A stretch of DNA of 64,000 nt from Zygnema cylindricum (GCA_037447655.1 JBBHKE010000890.1:436001-500000); one strand, 5' to 3'; counted from the stretch's first letter, positions 8,940-22,200 are shown. Numbers and translations: made by a program. The notes: generated by a model not told the origin, from the sequence alone.

Positions 8940-11900
8940 GTGGGTTTGTTTTTACCTTTTTCCTGGCCTTTTTGACTTTCTTTCCCACCTCCCTTTTTTT
9001 TTTTTTAGTTTAAAAAATGAGTTGGCGTTTTGCGGCAAAAAAGTAGGAAGACAATGTATAAAGAGTAATCCAAATGTGTTACTTTTTAGGAGAAATTTGA
9101 ATTCAATACATCCATGGGCATTGTTACAAAAAGACAGAATCCTATTTTTCAACTCTTGAATTGGCTTGAAGTACGAGGACTGCACTCCACTAGTAAGAAG
9201 AGGTTGCCCATTTGCGTCAATGGAGAGGTAGGAATGGTTTCCACACTAAATCATGCTTGTTCAGAAAAAGGGCCTGGCCCAAGTGGTGCATACTACTTTC
9301 TTTTGTAGTTCATCACTATCAATAGTGTCATATATTGAATGAAATTAGAATTGACATATATCGCGATATCAGTATAACGCAATATTTGTGACCCTGAAAA
9401 TTTTTATGTTTATCAACTTTGCTCATAATTACTGATATCGCTATAACTGGCAATAGATAATTCATGGAATCTCGTATGTGAACACTTTGATTGGCTGGAA
9501 ATTTTGTGGACAAAGTCTGAAAATGAAAATCAAGGTACAATGTTAAACATTTGGTATAGGCAAAATTTATTATACGGCAATTGATAACGTGCAGGACTGT
9601 GTAACATACTGCACTAAATTTTTTTCGACCTCTGACAGCATAGGAAAAAAAATGTTTGGATAATAAAGAATTATTGTACGGATAGTGATCTAATCAGCAA
9701 TTTTAATTATCGGCTCCATATTGAGGTTATTGAGATCCTCCACAAAAAGTGCATATCAGTTATCGGCAATTCGTGCTCGATATACAATACTATATAATAA
9801 AGCTTATAGTACTGATTCATTCATGCGTTTTTTTGACACAACGTCATCAAATAGTGCTAACAACACTTCTTAAAGTAGTGGACAACAAATGATTGATTTT
9901 ATAAATGATTACATGACTTGAAAATGATTGAAAGATTAATGAGTCATGATTTGATTTACAAATGATTTGAATGAGGAAGATATTGTGAAGGAATGTGTTG
10001 GGCTACAAGCTTTGCATACAAAATCAATTTACAAGTTGCCTGTTGGCACTATATCCTTCTACTTTGCACAATTTGAAGACAAAGTTTTAGAAACAGTTTC
10101 AATCCATAATTAATACTTGCTCAAATTCTCAGGTTTTGAGTTTTTGAAGTGTATCATTTGCTCAACTAACTGAATGCTTACCTTGAAAACTATTTTGGTA
10201 GTTCTGTGAGAGAGGAGAGAGAGAGCCTCTGGCCAGTTTCTTACAGCCAGTGATGTACAATGTTTGCTTCAGCTACGAGAGTGTTGATAGTGTGTGTAGC
10301 TGAGAGAGTGAAAGAAATGAGATAGAGACAAAGAAAGGTTGTGGTCAACCTCACACAGCCAATAATGGCTCCTTTTTTTGCTGCTATATTTTGAATCTTT
10401 GTACCTTGACGCTAATATAAAATAGCTTGAAACGTTATGTACCGATCTAATGACAAGCTTTATTGAAAATGTGCAGTTGGAAACCATCCGAGTACATGGG
10501 AACGAAAGAAAAGAGAAGAAGATTGAAACTGACAAAAAAAACAAACACTGCGAAAGAAACTAAACGACAAACAAATGGAAGAGAAAACGAGCGACGAGTT
10601 TAAATCCGGCAACGAAATAGCCAAACCTAAAAATATTCTACAAAACAATCCTAAGACATAACTAAGGGGCCAAGCCTCGCAAACCTCCCACGCCTGGGTG
10701 GAGCAACAGTGAGGAAACAATGTGGATCCCTTACTTGCAGTAGCATATCAGATAAGGGTGTCAGCCAACACTTTTTGTGCAGTCACAACTAAACATTTAC
10801 GATTAAAAGCTGTGTTGACTATTTAAAGCAATAAACACCGACCATAAAAAACCATATTAATGGCCAATAGTTGTGAGGACAGGTAGAGGCCTATCAACGC
10901 AGCATCCACCCCACCACACATACAGAGGGACTCATCCAAAGTGATGCCCAATCACCGAATATTTCTTCCACTGCCGGAACGATGTCACCCATATCATCAC
11001 AGCACCACAACAAGTAATCTTGATCCTTGTTCCTAGTACTTTCACAAACTTCCACATCAACATGCCCAGCTTTGTGAATGACCTAACTCTCTAGGCTGTA
11101 CAATGCCAGGTTCACCAAAACAATGCGACGTGCACCATCGAGTTAAACAGTATCAATCTGGCACGAATGAATAATGTGTGAAACCTCACGGGGAACAAAA
11201 TAGCCTCTGTCAATTTATAACGGCGATACAGTCTCAGTCAGTGTCATATATGGGAAACATGTTGGTGCCATTGGAGAAATAATGCAATTGGACACCGTCG
11301 GGTTCAAGAACATGGTTGCACAAGCAAACTTGAGAGAGGCCAACCTAAATCGGTAGGAGGTGAAATGCTGCCTCCAAAAGGGACTATCATTCACTTTGTT
11401 ATCCTCTCCCCTTCCCTCTCCTCTCCCTCTCCCTCTCGCGTATTCTTGAAATGGACAACATTGCCCAGAACATGATGAATGATGGGAGCAACAATAATGC
11501 ACGACACCATTTGGGAAAGGAATGATGGAGCAAGGACATGCATATCCTCACTTAAGAAATTTAAAAACAAGCATCGAGGCAACTAGAAACCAACTCCTTA
11601 TATGTGCAACTGGCGCTCTCTCTTTGTTGTAGGGATTAAACCAAACCTACGATCAGAAATAAGAAGAGATGCTCAAGTTCGGGCTACAGAGCTAGATTCG
11701 CGATAAATGGCCACATGGCTCGAGAGCATTTAGGCAACCGGTGATGTGAAGTAGAGAGTGGGAGGGGAAGAACGTCTGGGCTAGAAAGGTCAATAGGGAA
11801 AAGACCTCATCGAATGAGCAAAAGACTCCAACCGATGATGTGAAGTATAGAGTGGGAGGGGAAGAACGTCTGGGCTAGAAAGGTCAATAGGGAAAAGACC

Positions 11901-13089
11901 TCATCGAATGAGCAAAAAACTCCTGAGGGTAAAGGAATTCGGCATTGTCATCCTTGTAAGACAAATCGATATGAAGAGCAGAAACTAAGGAACTAAAGCG
12001 AAGAAACTAAGTCAAATATGATATAAAAAGAGTTGACTTTGTGAGTAAAGATAATGGGTTTCATTAAGGATGCAGGATGGTAAAACATCAATCACATGGA
12101 AACCAAAAGAAAGGGAAAATCCAGAACGGAAATGAGAAGTACAAAGAAGCAAACAAACTAAAAACGAAAAATACTCTGAAGAAGACAACGGACGGCTCTA
12201 ATCGTAGCAGAGGACCTAATAGGTTACATGCGCATAATCCGAAAATAGGAGTCACCAGATTAAAGTGACACCACTAAGACCATCCTAAAAACCCTGGTGA
12301 CTCACTGTAGGTCAACTTACTGAGAACATGAAGCTATAGATGACAGTCTGTCACTGCGACACACCATACATAAGCGTTTTAAACCACAACCCCATCTCGC
12401 AGCTGCGGAAAGAGCCTCCGGGACTTCTTCAGAACTTCGAATCATCGGGCTGACAAAATATCACCCCTGACATCCAAAGTACGGTACGCCGTGGATCGGT
12501 AGTGTACTTTAATGTCACTTTTCCGCCACTTAAAGTCAACTTTTCTGCCGGCACAAGTGTCCGTTTTTCAAGGAGAGACCACCAACCATGTAAATCTCAC
12601 CTTTCAGTCGCGACCGGCGAATTTATAATCTGACAAGCGCACGAAGGAAAAGGAGGAAAATGAGTTTGTAAGGCCGAAAATGAATTTCAACATTAATTTA
12701 GATGCAGTGTAACAGAATGGGCTAAATTTTAGAGAAGAAGAACCACGAATATGATAGGCAATATTAGTATGATGAGTCGCAAATTCTCTTTGCAAAAACA
12801 AAAATCACCATGGTAATTTGGTATGACGCGGAAATGGTTCATAAAAAAATTTGGTTTCATAAAAGTGACAGGACAAAAATCTGATCTACTCACTATTTTG
12901 TTTGTTCTTTCTGTTTCTGCAAAACTATGTTCAAAGGAGAGACACAACTTAAACTATGCATGAATACAAGTTCAGCTATATACAATGTAGTTGCCAGAAC
13001 AAGGCTTGTGACATACCAATTTTACATTGGCAAGATTCCTTCGAATTTATGCCTTCATGAAGAGAATGTGAAAAGTAGTCAAAAATGTT
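8940..13089. other. Gene-free region between NAA20 pseudogene and TatD
   Basis: No gene recognised on either strand. 10440-12400 is A-rich on the plus strand and contains two stretches that look like reverse-complemented 3' parts of a mobile element (TTTATTGAAAATG near 10460; TTTCATTAAGGATG near 12060), each followed by A/G-rich sequence. No reverse transcriptase motif could be read, so this stays tentative. A 94-bp tandem duplication is listed separately. Confidence 0.5.
11735..11922. repeat. 94-bp tandem duplication
   Basis: Two nearly identical units begin CAACCGGTGATGTGAAG (11735) and CAACCGATGATGTGAAG (11829) and end CAAAAGACTC/CAAAAAACTC. Few mismatches indicate a recent duplication. 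Confidence 0.85.
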
Positions 13090-16000
13090 TCATACAACCT
13101 GTGAACCTGAATATGAGAAGACGCGGATCGCATTCTTGTAAGCTCGGTCGCAAACATCTTCTAACGGACGGTCCAAAAGACTTGCCACGACTTCAGCCAC
13201 CTGTCACAGAGAAACCAGAATCCTCAATCCTTAAAAGATTAAACAACTACACCGTCCGCTATCAGAGTTAATAACACTAATTCGGTTATGTCACGTCTCC
13301 CTACACTAAATTAGTATCATAAATTCTAATTTTGCAAATGGCCGGTATTGCTTAAGAAAACTGAGCAACAGAAATAATCCAATCAGCAACATGCTTTCGA
13401 ACTCATATCTGACTTGTTGGTCTACTACAAAAATAAAAGCTAGTGTGCAAAGAGTACATCATTGAAAATAAACATCAAATGTTGATTACCACACGAATGT
13501 TAGAAGGATGGTTGATGGTTTTATTTCCCTCCATGTGTCCTTCCTGTTGTCCTTCTCTTTCCTCAAAAGTTCCTTCAGATGGTTCATTTTCCTTCTCCAG
13601 TGAGGCTAGACGTTGCTCATCAACTTTTGGAAGAGCATCTGGACAATCAGTTTCGAGAAGGAGTCGATCATCAGGGACCTGCAAATGCGATTAAGAGGAG
13701 TCACAACTACTTAAAGAAATGTTTTTTCTGAAAAACCAAGTTCCACAACATGGGCCATTATTCATCGACATTTGAACCAATGTACAACATGAGCCAAAAA
13801 TGTGTCATAACCAATCAAAAGAAAACACAGATGAAAACAATACTTCATTGTTGACCAGAACGAGCATCCCCAATCAATTGCATTTTGAAAACACCACACC
13901 AGCCATCTCTACTACAGTTGGTGATAGAATTAACTACAGTAAACTATGTTCTGCAACTTGGCTCAATACGGCCCACTTACTTCAATAGTGTTATAAACAC
14001 GAATTTATTACGGGTCAAAAAGCACTCCTTTGAATTAGAGTCATTGACTCGTCATTCAGCACAACAGAACATAAAATTGAGTCCTATGAGTTCAAGTGGC
14101 AAATTCCCAAAAAGTAGGATGTCTATGCAATGGAGGTCACACTACTCCACGAGATAAAAATTTAAATCCACTGGACAAAATTTGCCTTGCTGTACCAATG
14201 GAAATAAACCAGCAAGTAAAAATCTGGGTCTATGGTTAGTAGAATCCATCCCATAGTGTTTCACCCGCATCTCAAAAGTTTCACTTTCAACACTGTGAAC
14301 TGGTTCTGCCATTATGAAATCATTGTACAGTGTTCGGATGTATGTGACGACGTGGTTCAAATCACAGGATATTACACCTCGGCCAGTCCAAATCAAAAAA
14401 ATGTTGCTCTAATAGAATTCAACTTGCTACCTAAACTAAATAATGGTGAACCGGGTAGATTAGTTTAAATTAAACAGTTTTGCAGTAGGTTTAATTTGCA
14501 CAGTCAACAGAAACTTCTCTGAACATTGTTGTTTTAGCCCAAAACAAAAAAAAGAGACCGCTGTCCGACTTGGATCCAAGTCAAGTTTCAGGGAAAGCAA
14601 CTGCAATTGTCGTAGTGGAATAGTAATGAGATGGATGTAACCTTTGACAAAAACATTCCAAAACAAGCAAGCATGTCAACCAAAAATAGTGTGGCGAAGT
14701 GTTATCCGAACTGACAACAGAACTCTACAAGAACATAACTCTATTCTATGCTGTTTATACTCGATCCTATTAACAGAAAAGTTGGAGAAAAAAAGACTCA
14801 CAGCTTGCAGCACACTTCTTGCCTTCGCTGACGATATACCAGTGATCAATCCAGAAAACGAGAAGTAGGCCCCTTTATCAGCAAACATATTCACCATTTC
14901 TGCTGGACCACCGTAGGAATGCAGAATGAGGCCAGCTGGAAAAGGACCCATCTCCCTGTAAGACGTTTGAATACAACAGGAGACGAGAGTTAAATAATGC
15001 GTAAAAAGCCACTCAATAGCGAAGAAAACAGAGGGAGGACAACAGGGGAACGAAAAAAATCATACCAACATCGGAAACACTAACTTTTAATCTACTAAAA
15101 AAGTCCAGTTCATGTTTTGCAACATTCGGCCTATTACAGGGGGGTTATATGTACATGTTTACTGGCATTACTGGCCAGTATTCAAAATAATCGAACAAAA
15201 AACTGTATGATACTGTACAGTTTTCTGTACAATTACTCGACTGCTGGCCAGTATAGCCAGCAATCGTGTATGCATAACTACCCCATTACTGATTTACGGG
15301 TGATATATAAATAATGTGAGAACACTTACTTGACAAGCTGTTCCAATGGTCCAAATGCTTTCACACAGTGGACAGCCACAGGGCGCTGTAAGTCTTTTGC
15401 CAACTGCAATTGCTGACGAAGTACTTCCACCTGCAAAGCATAAGAAACTGTAATTAGCGAGGATATTTCTCAATCTTAGCCCATGTCCTTAACTTCTTCC
15501 TTCCAAAATTCTGCCCCTTTTTTGATATCCTCTCTCTGGATCGTCACATCCAAATCCTTCGCATATGTCCCAACAGGTTAAAGGTACATGCTATTGAAAA
15601 GCATAAATTCCCAATAGAGTCAAAAAGGATTATGGCAGTCTTGACCTGTGTTTCCATGTCGACAGCTTTGCCACGTGTGCTTTTATCCAATCCAGTCTGA
15701 TTGACTCACCCACAAAAGCACGCCAGTCAGTTATTGCAACTGACTAAACTTCCGTCCCTTGGTTTCCAGATTTTTTTCCTCGACTATTTCTTGGTATTTC
15801 CTCAACGGTGAAGACCATGTTGCCACACAGATAAGTAGAGTGGAGTCGTATAGCATATAGGAATCTATCTCAATATCATTAATTACCAGGCAACATCCAA
15901 AAGTAAAATGAAATGTGAAAAAACCAGGACGGATAGCAAGGTATATTTTAACATGAAGAACTACACCGCCCATCCCCATCAGAGTTATTGGATCGTCAAC

Positions 16001-17346
16001 ATTAACACTATAATAAATAACTAAACTAAAATATGCTTTGACGCGTGGCTTCACCTAACGAGTGTTATTAACACTAAATTGTAATTTTGGGTCAAAAACA
16101 CTCACTTGAATTAGAGCGATTAACTCTAACAGTGACTGGCAGTGTACAGGTCGACAGTTGCATTAATACTGAGCTATTAAAACAGAAGGATAAACAGGTA
16201 CCTCCCCAACTGCAGCGTTTTGTACATCCTCAAGTAATGAACGGAGTCGCGACAACCAGTCAGAAGAGCGTTTGCTCACATACCTGTTTCAATGCCATTA
16301 AATATCAGGAACATGAACCTTTTCCGTAACGGAAACTGATGAAGAATAAAGTTACGGAGCACGACTAACTTCAATGACAGTTGAATGGCAACTAGGAAAA
16401 TGACAAGGTACCAAGGATGAAGCCCAAAGGAAGGCACAATTTGGTAATTCCCTTGTGCTAGCTCATGAACTGATGCCCAATCATCCTGCAAACATACTGC
16501 AATACTAAAATTAGGGAAATAGAGAATATGGAGACAAATGGAGAAAATGAAGAATCTGCTGGATTTTCTAGTTACAGAAAAAGAAAAAAAAGGGAGGGGC
16601 TAACAGGAAAATTGGCTGAAAAGTTCTAGAAGAGATCGGTACCTCGGATGTCCCATTGACAACAAGCCATTGCACACCACAAGATGACGCGTCTTTCAAC
16701 AGGTCAACCTGTTGACCACAGAAACGAGGATCCTGCAACAAAAACCATAACAACAGGCTGTTTTTAAATACAACCAATCAAGTTTCAGCGACAAATACTA
16801 ATTTGTCTGTAGACGAACTTGAGGCAATGCTTCACACAATTTGTTTTGTATGGATGAGGGCGAAGGCAGAAAAAAATCATTCAACGCAGAAGTTATAGAC
16901 TACATAGTTCACACGTACAGACCAGCAATTGGATGAAAATGCGGGGCTACAAGGTGATTATGATAAATATGACAGAAAAGTAGACTTCGAATTCTACAAT
17001 ATCATTAGGAAGATGTCAGCCAATGAAGTGGGAGCAGAGTATGATATGACAAAATAACAAAAGATCGATAACACCTTAAAGACTTAGTTATGTTTTTTTT
17101 ACGACAACCCTGAGTGAAATAAACATCCTAATTAACCTCATGGATCATGCATTCTCATCAAGATGTGAAAAATGACCGGGAAATGTCAGAGAAAATCAAT
17201 CGATGTAAACCAATTCCATCGCCATCTCTTAATTCTTCACGAACCTGAAGATGACAGTGAGAATCCACGAACGATAGGCCTCCAGCCATGGGAGCACAAA
17301 CTCTTTTAGCGTAACCCGTTGCAATAGCGTTCGCCAAGGCAGCCAT
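13090..17346 (-). CDS. TatD-family metal-dependent deoxyribonuclease
   Basis: Nine exons on the minus strand: 17346-17245, 16732-16643, 16485-16412, 16283-16202, 15696-15646, 15430-15330, 14955-14802, 13678-13490, 13200-13090. They total 954 nt, i.e. 317 residues plus TGA, and all phases close. The order matches the plant TatD-related DNase family: FVDSHCHLQ (first metal-binding His pair, residues 26-34), FGLHPW (about 86), GE|TGLDKS split between exons 4 and 5 (the bridging Glu), RPVAVHCVKAFG (His), GLILHSYGG (His), FSFSG, then RLLLETDCPDALPK (catalytic Asp). An acidic stretch (EKENEPSEGTFEEREGQQEG) precedes the conserved NHPSNIRV and the C-terminal helix ending FSYSGSQVV. Family activity: Mg2+-dependent exonuclease/DNA repair-type phosphoesterase. 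The cellular compartment is not evident. The exon 8 donor could instead be three bases upstream, at GTGGTA. Head-to-head with the DUF760 gene, 1.9 kb apart. Introns carry three MITEs. Confidence 0.93.
13247..13345. mobile_element. MITE fragment in TatD intron 8
   Basis: The left end is CTACACCGTCCGCTATCAG followed by AGTTAATAACACTAA, matching the family terminus. The right end is unclear. Confidence 0.55.
13985..14075. mobile_element. MITE fragment in TatD intron 7
   Basis: The core is AATAGTGTTATAAACACGAA. It shares internal sequence (GGGTCAAAAAGCACTC..TTGAATTAGAG) with the copy at 15961-16147. Confidence 0.5.
15158..15270. repeat. ACTGGCCAGTA-type short repeat (TatD intron 6)
   Basis: The block has GCATTACTGGCCAGTA near its left end, TACAGTTTTCTGTACAATTA in the middle and CTGGCCAGTATAGCCAG near its right end. 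A related block lies at 30485-30600 in an SP1 intron in the same orientation. The inverted GGCCAGT ends suggest a second small MITE family. Confidence 0.55.
15961..16147. mobile_element. MITE in TatD intron 4
   Basis: The left end CTACACCGCCCATCCCCATC and the reverse complement of the right end (GTACACTGCCAGTCACTGTT) align over about 29 bp. The palindromic GTGTTATTAACAC lies inside. The right end stops about 55 bp before exon 4 on the genomic strand. Confidence 0.6.
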
Positions 17347-17464
17347 AAAAAGGCGGAAATTAACATCAAATATGATTGTATGTAGATGACATGGTTCAAG
17401 TTCCTACTGGAATGGCGATGTGCCATGCATCATCCTGACAGTACAGCACCATGGTATTTGTAAT

Positions 17465-18303
17465 GTTGGGAATCGGGTAAATTCATATCGCGATAATCTC
17501 AATATTCGATATATCGAATATCGATCGAGGAGGATCTTCGATATATCGTACCGAGACCAACATAAACCATCGCGATATATATCGCGATGCATAGTATTTT
17601 TTTAATTTAATATTTTTATTTTTTTATATAAAATGTTATTATAGTGAAAAAGTCAAATTGTCTAATACGCCACGTACGCCGTGATTTTCGTTTCGTGACT
17701 TAAAGGTAGACGCCGCAAAATGTAACCGTCAAAAAAGTACTCTTTTTCAAATTCTAATGATTAATTATTTGGGGTATGGTTACACGAGGAGGTCTCAGTA
17801 ATAGTACGGACAGCAAAATTTATGTATTACAGAGGCCTCGGGTACATCGCGTATCTTTGTAAATAAGTTTTACATACGTGTTCTGATATGAGTGGTTCCA
17901 CGTAAGGTGACAACCAAATCTAAAAAACCATCGAATATCTGGAAACCGACCTTTTTCGTCTGGAAAATCGTACTTGCGTATGACGTACGTGTACTTCACA
18001 AGTGTACCTCGTCAATGTACCTCAGAGATCTCTTCACTCCGCTGACTTTCAGGAAAAAGCCGTATTTCATTCCGGCAAAGATTTTACAGTCACTTTGTCC
18101 GAAGTCACGAGACTTCGAAAACCTGTGGGTTTTTTTTTTTTTTTTTTAGCTTCGATATATTGACGATACGATATATCGGAAATATATCGGCGATATATCG
18201 CGATGATTTGAAATTCGATATATCGAAGAGATATATCGATTATTGGGTACCTGAAATTCGATATCTATTGAATATCGGAAAACGGTCCTCGATACCCAAC
18301 ACT
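17465..18303. mobile_element. CGATATATCG-rich element with GTTGGG..ATCG inverted ends
   Basis: The left end TGTTGGGAATCG and right end CGATACCCAACA form an 11/12 inverted repeat. Both subterminal zones (17480-17590 and 18150-18290) are packed with CGATATATCG-type palindromes in both orientations. The flanks GGTATTTGTAA (17454-17464) and GGTATTTGCAA (18304-18314) match at 10 of 11 bases, a possible 9-11 bp target duplication of Mutator type. The interior (17650-18130) is weakly similar to repeat copy A at 2617. The ORF at 17892-18149 is not recognisable. A related element is at 45223-45674. It lies upstream of TatD exon 1. Confidence 0.7.
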
Positions 18304-18748
18304 AGGTATTTGCAATTTTGAACCATGCATCACTGACCACCATGCCATGCCATAATGATTGCGGGCTAATACTGCTATAGCCGTCCAGTGATGTACAAGG
18401 TACACACGGGAGCACTTTTGGACGTATCTTTTGTCTCTGACAATTATTTGCCCGTTTCAGGCTTTCAGCAAGCGAAAGGACGAATCGCGAACAATATCCA
18501 TGCTGGCAGAGAGATCTGTCGGATGCACTTGCAACGACGTTCACATGAGAACGCACAACTGATGAAGCATAGCGTAGTCGTTTCAGGACCTGTACGAATT
18601 CGTACAGGATTTTGTCGTCAAAAGACAGCCTAGTATAAGATATGTTCTGCAGTCGTAGTGGCTGGACGCGTGGCCACTGGAACCAATAGAACAAAAGCCG
18701 TGCCAGGTGTCTAACTGTTGGCATCCCTTCACGCGTGTAATGCACCAT
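18302..18748 (-). CDS. Unassigned open reading frame, doubtful
   Basis: An uninterrupted 148-codon frame is open through a complex-composition sequence with no low-complexity bias. It contains TVRHLARLLFYWFQW and a Cys/His cluster (CQHGYCSRF). A second minus frame (18583-18999) overlaps it and could join upstream. I recognise no family. It sits between the TatD and DUF760 promoters, abutting the CGATATATCG element, so it may be transposon-derived or chance. Confidence 0.25.
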   Translation of the reverse strand: MVHYTREGMPTVRHLARLLFYWFQWPRVQPLRLQNISYTRLSFDDKILYEFVQVLKRLRYASSVVRSHVNVVASASDRSLCQHGYCSRFVLSLAESLKRANNCQRQKIRPKVLPCVPCTSLDGYSSISPQSLWHGMVVSDAWFKIANT

Positions 18749-19266
18749 TTCCGTGTGTCAAGCCGATCCTCTAGGAAGCCTCCCGGCCACAGGTAGCGCG
18801 TCGCTTGCGGTGCTTCGTTGTTAAATCGAGATACGATGGAAGTAGAACAAGTATCTTGCACGTTTCTAGCATGTGAACCGTACCAAAATGAAAGCATAAA
18901 CGAAAACAGTACACTGAAACTGTTGCCTTGGTATACAGTATAGTACAGTAGGTGCTTTTTGGAAGCGTTAGCAGGTGTAGGGTTGAAACTTGAAAGCATA
19001 AGAAATTTGAAAACTCTTTCCCTAGGAAAGGGTTTCTGAACTCATTCCGATTCGATTTAGTGCAAATCTTTATTTTTCTGTTGGTGGACAATTGAGTTTG
19101 CTTCAATTCCTGTCCTCAGTCTTATCACATTCCTTCCTGAATTCAGCCATGGCTTTTCTCCTACAGAAGGCTTTGTGAAGGAACATTTCTTAACTGTCCA
19201 TTGTCGTCCTCTGTCCTAAGATTTTTGCTTTCTTCATAAACTCAACGAAAAGAAGGTTGTCTGACC

Positions 19267-22200
19267 ATGGCTGGATGTATGCCATCTGGAACCTCTTTTG
19301 TTGTGTATGGTAAGATGAGCATCACATCTACGCCGCATGCCTCAAATGTAGAAGATGTGATGCTTTCAAGGAGGAGTGGAGGAGGAACTTGTATGCTCCA
19401 AAGCAACTCTTATAAACTAGAAAGGAGAACAACCAGTCGGTTTACGAGAGCCGGTTGCAATTCATCGGCTAGCAGTAACGTAGGGTGTTTACATGAAGAC
19501 TTAGGAAGGGAGGAGTTAAGGAGAGGAAGGAAAACGGCCGGGATTAGGGGTGACAGATATAGGAGCATATTATCTTTGTTGCCAGGTGTCGGAGGAAGTT
19601 TCTGGGAAGGTGCTGAGAGTGATAGCAGCGCAAGTGAACGCTTCCAGCAAAGGAAAGGGCCAATGCAAAAGGTTAGCACAAAAAGAAACCAGTGATAGTG
19701 TGGTAGGAATTGCCTTTGGTCGGACATGCCATGCAGTTGCCAACCAATTTAGCTTGTAATGTTTCAATTGTGGTTGTGGTTGGAGAGTTATTAACTTTTT
19801 CTGGTTGTTGTATGCCTTCCTTTTATCTGATGGTGTTTACTGGAAATAATTTTTCTGTCGTTGCAGCCAAGGGATCGATCGGTCCTTTTGAGCCTTATTC
19901 AGGAGATTGAGCCTCTTGATGTCAGCCATATTAGTAAAGATGCTTCAGTAAATAGTATGGACGCCATGAAAAGGACAATCTCAGGCATGCTGGGGATACT
20001 TCCTTCAGATCAGTTTCACATATCTGTTGAAATGGAGAGAGAACCTCTTGCTCGGTTGTTGGTGTCAGCCATGATGACAGGGTGAGTTCACACATTTTTA
20101 AGTTCTCCACCGCTTGGCAATCTTTGGCTGTTTGTAGCTTTTGTTTTCTTTTTTTTTTGTCGGTTTCTTCTGACAGTACATGCATAGTCTTGATGAGTTT
20201 CGCAGTTTGGTTCTTTGTGCATCACCTCAAGCTTCATTTGGTATGCTTCGCATATGTCTCGCTTCATGCATTTCGATTGTTTCAGAAACTTTTCTGATTT
20301 TTTACTTCCTTTTGTTATCTGCAGATACACTCTCAGGAATGCCGAGTATCGAATGTGTCTGCAACGCTCTTTGGAGTTAAGCTCAGATGCTTCTGATGTA
20401 TGTCAAGTAGGACATTCTGAAGGAAACTCACAAATAGGCAGGGAACTGGGAGACGGCCAATCCTTTAACTCAATTTTGGAATTGGAGTCTAGAAGGGATG
20501 TGCAACCTGTTGAGTCTAGCGCGTGTAGGAGAGAAGACGATGAGGCTGGTCCTTCTGGTTTTGATGTTCCTGTAGGGCTTGGGGACCTTTCACCTGAGGC
20601 ATTGGCGTATATTCAGCGTTTGCAGTCACATTTGACAGCTGCCTCACAGGTACACTTTTTTTGCATTCTGAAGCTGATTGTGGTGATTGCAGGTAAACTA
20701 GTACTGCAATTGCCGAGCTGCTTTATATTATTCCTGTCTTTCTCACCTATTATGTTCGGCTTCTTTTAGCTGTTCTGTTCTACTGTCTCGTTTTCTTTTC
20801 CTTCTCCAGTCAACAGTAGGAGTTGCGGCTGTCTGAACTGTCATGACTGTGTGTGCTCTTTATCGTGTTTGACCTTAAGTTGCTGTTTGCTTCCTATGGT
20901 TCTTTGGTAATTGCTGTTTGTAATTCTTTATGACTGCACACATGCTCTTTTTTGTTTTTACTTCTTTTGAAATGACATCGAAAGCAATCCTTTTCATGAA
21001 CAAGTAATTGGTCCTTTTCATGGACAAAGAGTAGGCAATATTGTATGGGGACCTTCTGTAGCATGGCTACGTGGAGGTTTTTCTTGTCTCCCCCTTTATG
21101 TCCAGTCATTCTTTTGGGGTTCATACTTTGGCTGTACTGTTGTTGTATTTCAAATGTACTAAGTCCATTGTGTTCTTTTGCAGGAGCTGGAGAGTTGCAA
21201 AAAAACTCTTGCAGAGCTGGAGGTAGATAATATGGTTGCTGATGATCAAAATGAAGTGCTCGACTATTTGCGGTCTCTTGATCCGGACAAGGTTAGTAAC
21301 TCTCAAGATGGTGGGGAGTTTATTACTAACTCTAGGGTGGTAATTTATGCAGGTTTTGACTAAGTGTTCCTTCACAGTTTTTCCCCCTTTTTTTTCTTTT
21401 TGAATATAATGGTCTTGGGTACAGGTTTGTTTCGTGGCACATCTCTTAACATTGCCTTTGGTATGCTTGCTCTAGTTAATGATTTTAGAATAAGGTCTGT
21501 TTGTTTCATGGATGTTTTCGATTAAAGTTGTCATTTATTCTTGGGTGGCCTGCAATCATGAGATATGAACTTATATGCTTATTTGAATGATTCTTTGTGG
21601 CCCATCAGCAATATCATCTCAGGTTTCCTATGACTACCAATGACGATTGAAATTGACGTTTACTGGTGATATTGGGGTTTGGATTTTCATGTGCAGGTAG
21701 CTGAGCTCTCCCAGCCTACATCACCTGAGGTGGAGGATGTTATTCAGCAAGTTATTAATGGACTGCTTGGAAGCCTGAGTCCTGTTTGGGGAACGACTCC
21801 CTTAGGATCTTCCCCAGGAGGAAACAGTAGCAGTACCACAAGTAGTGGTTCTATGTCGGGTAGTTGGGAGCACGAAGCTGACACAGATCTACCGGGGAAT
21901 GTTCCTCTTCAGTTCCAAGCTACTGTATCTGCAAGCCGAGACTACCTCGCTCGACTTCTCTTCTGGTGTGTGTCCATTTCCTCCTTTAAGAGACTAACCC
22001 CGAGAGTTTGAACTGACACTAGGGTGTCTGTTTGGTTGTGTTGTCGGGAAGTGGACTTCTGGTGGTTGGTTTGGCTGGTTGTTTGCTGTCTGTCTCAATT
22101 GGGGCGTGCAGCCAAACAGGGTGATGATATATTGGCTCAAGTTTTCTCCTTCATAGGTCGACACCTGTCCTGGTGAGGCCTCCCTCCTATGCTGCGTTTC

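Noticed and set aside
10440-12500. Non-LTR retrotransposon (LINE) in reverse orientation
   Set aside because: A-rich ends and orientation are suggestive, but no reverse transcriptase or endonuclease motif could be read through the broken frames.
15696-15713. A 13-nt intron GTGAGTCAATCAG in TatD, because the preceding bases read FVGE like the end of exon 4
   Set aside because: Too short to splice. Exon 4 (16283-16202) already ends in AAVGE and joins exon 5 in phase, so the upstream FVGE-like bases are chance.
22021-22122. Small MITE with GTCTGTTTGG and CCAAACAG ends in DUF760 intron 5
   Set aside because: The outer bases GGGTG lie in the same, not inverted, orientation at both sides, so the ends are not true inverted repeats.
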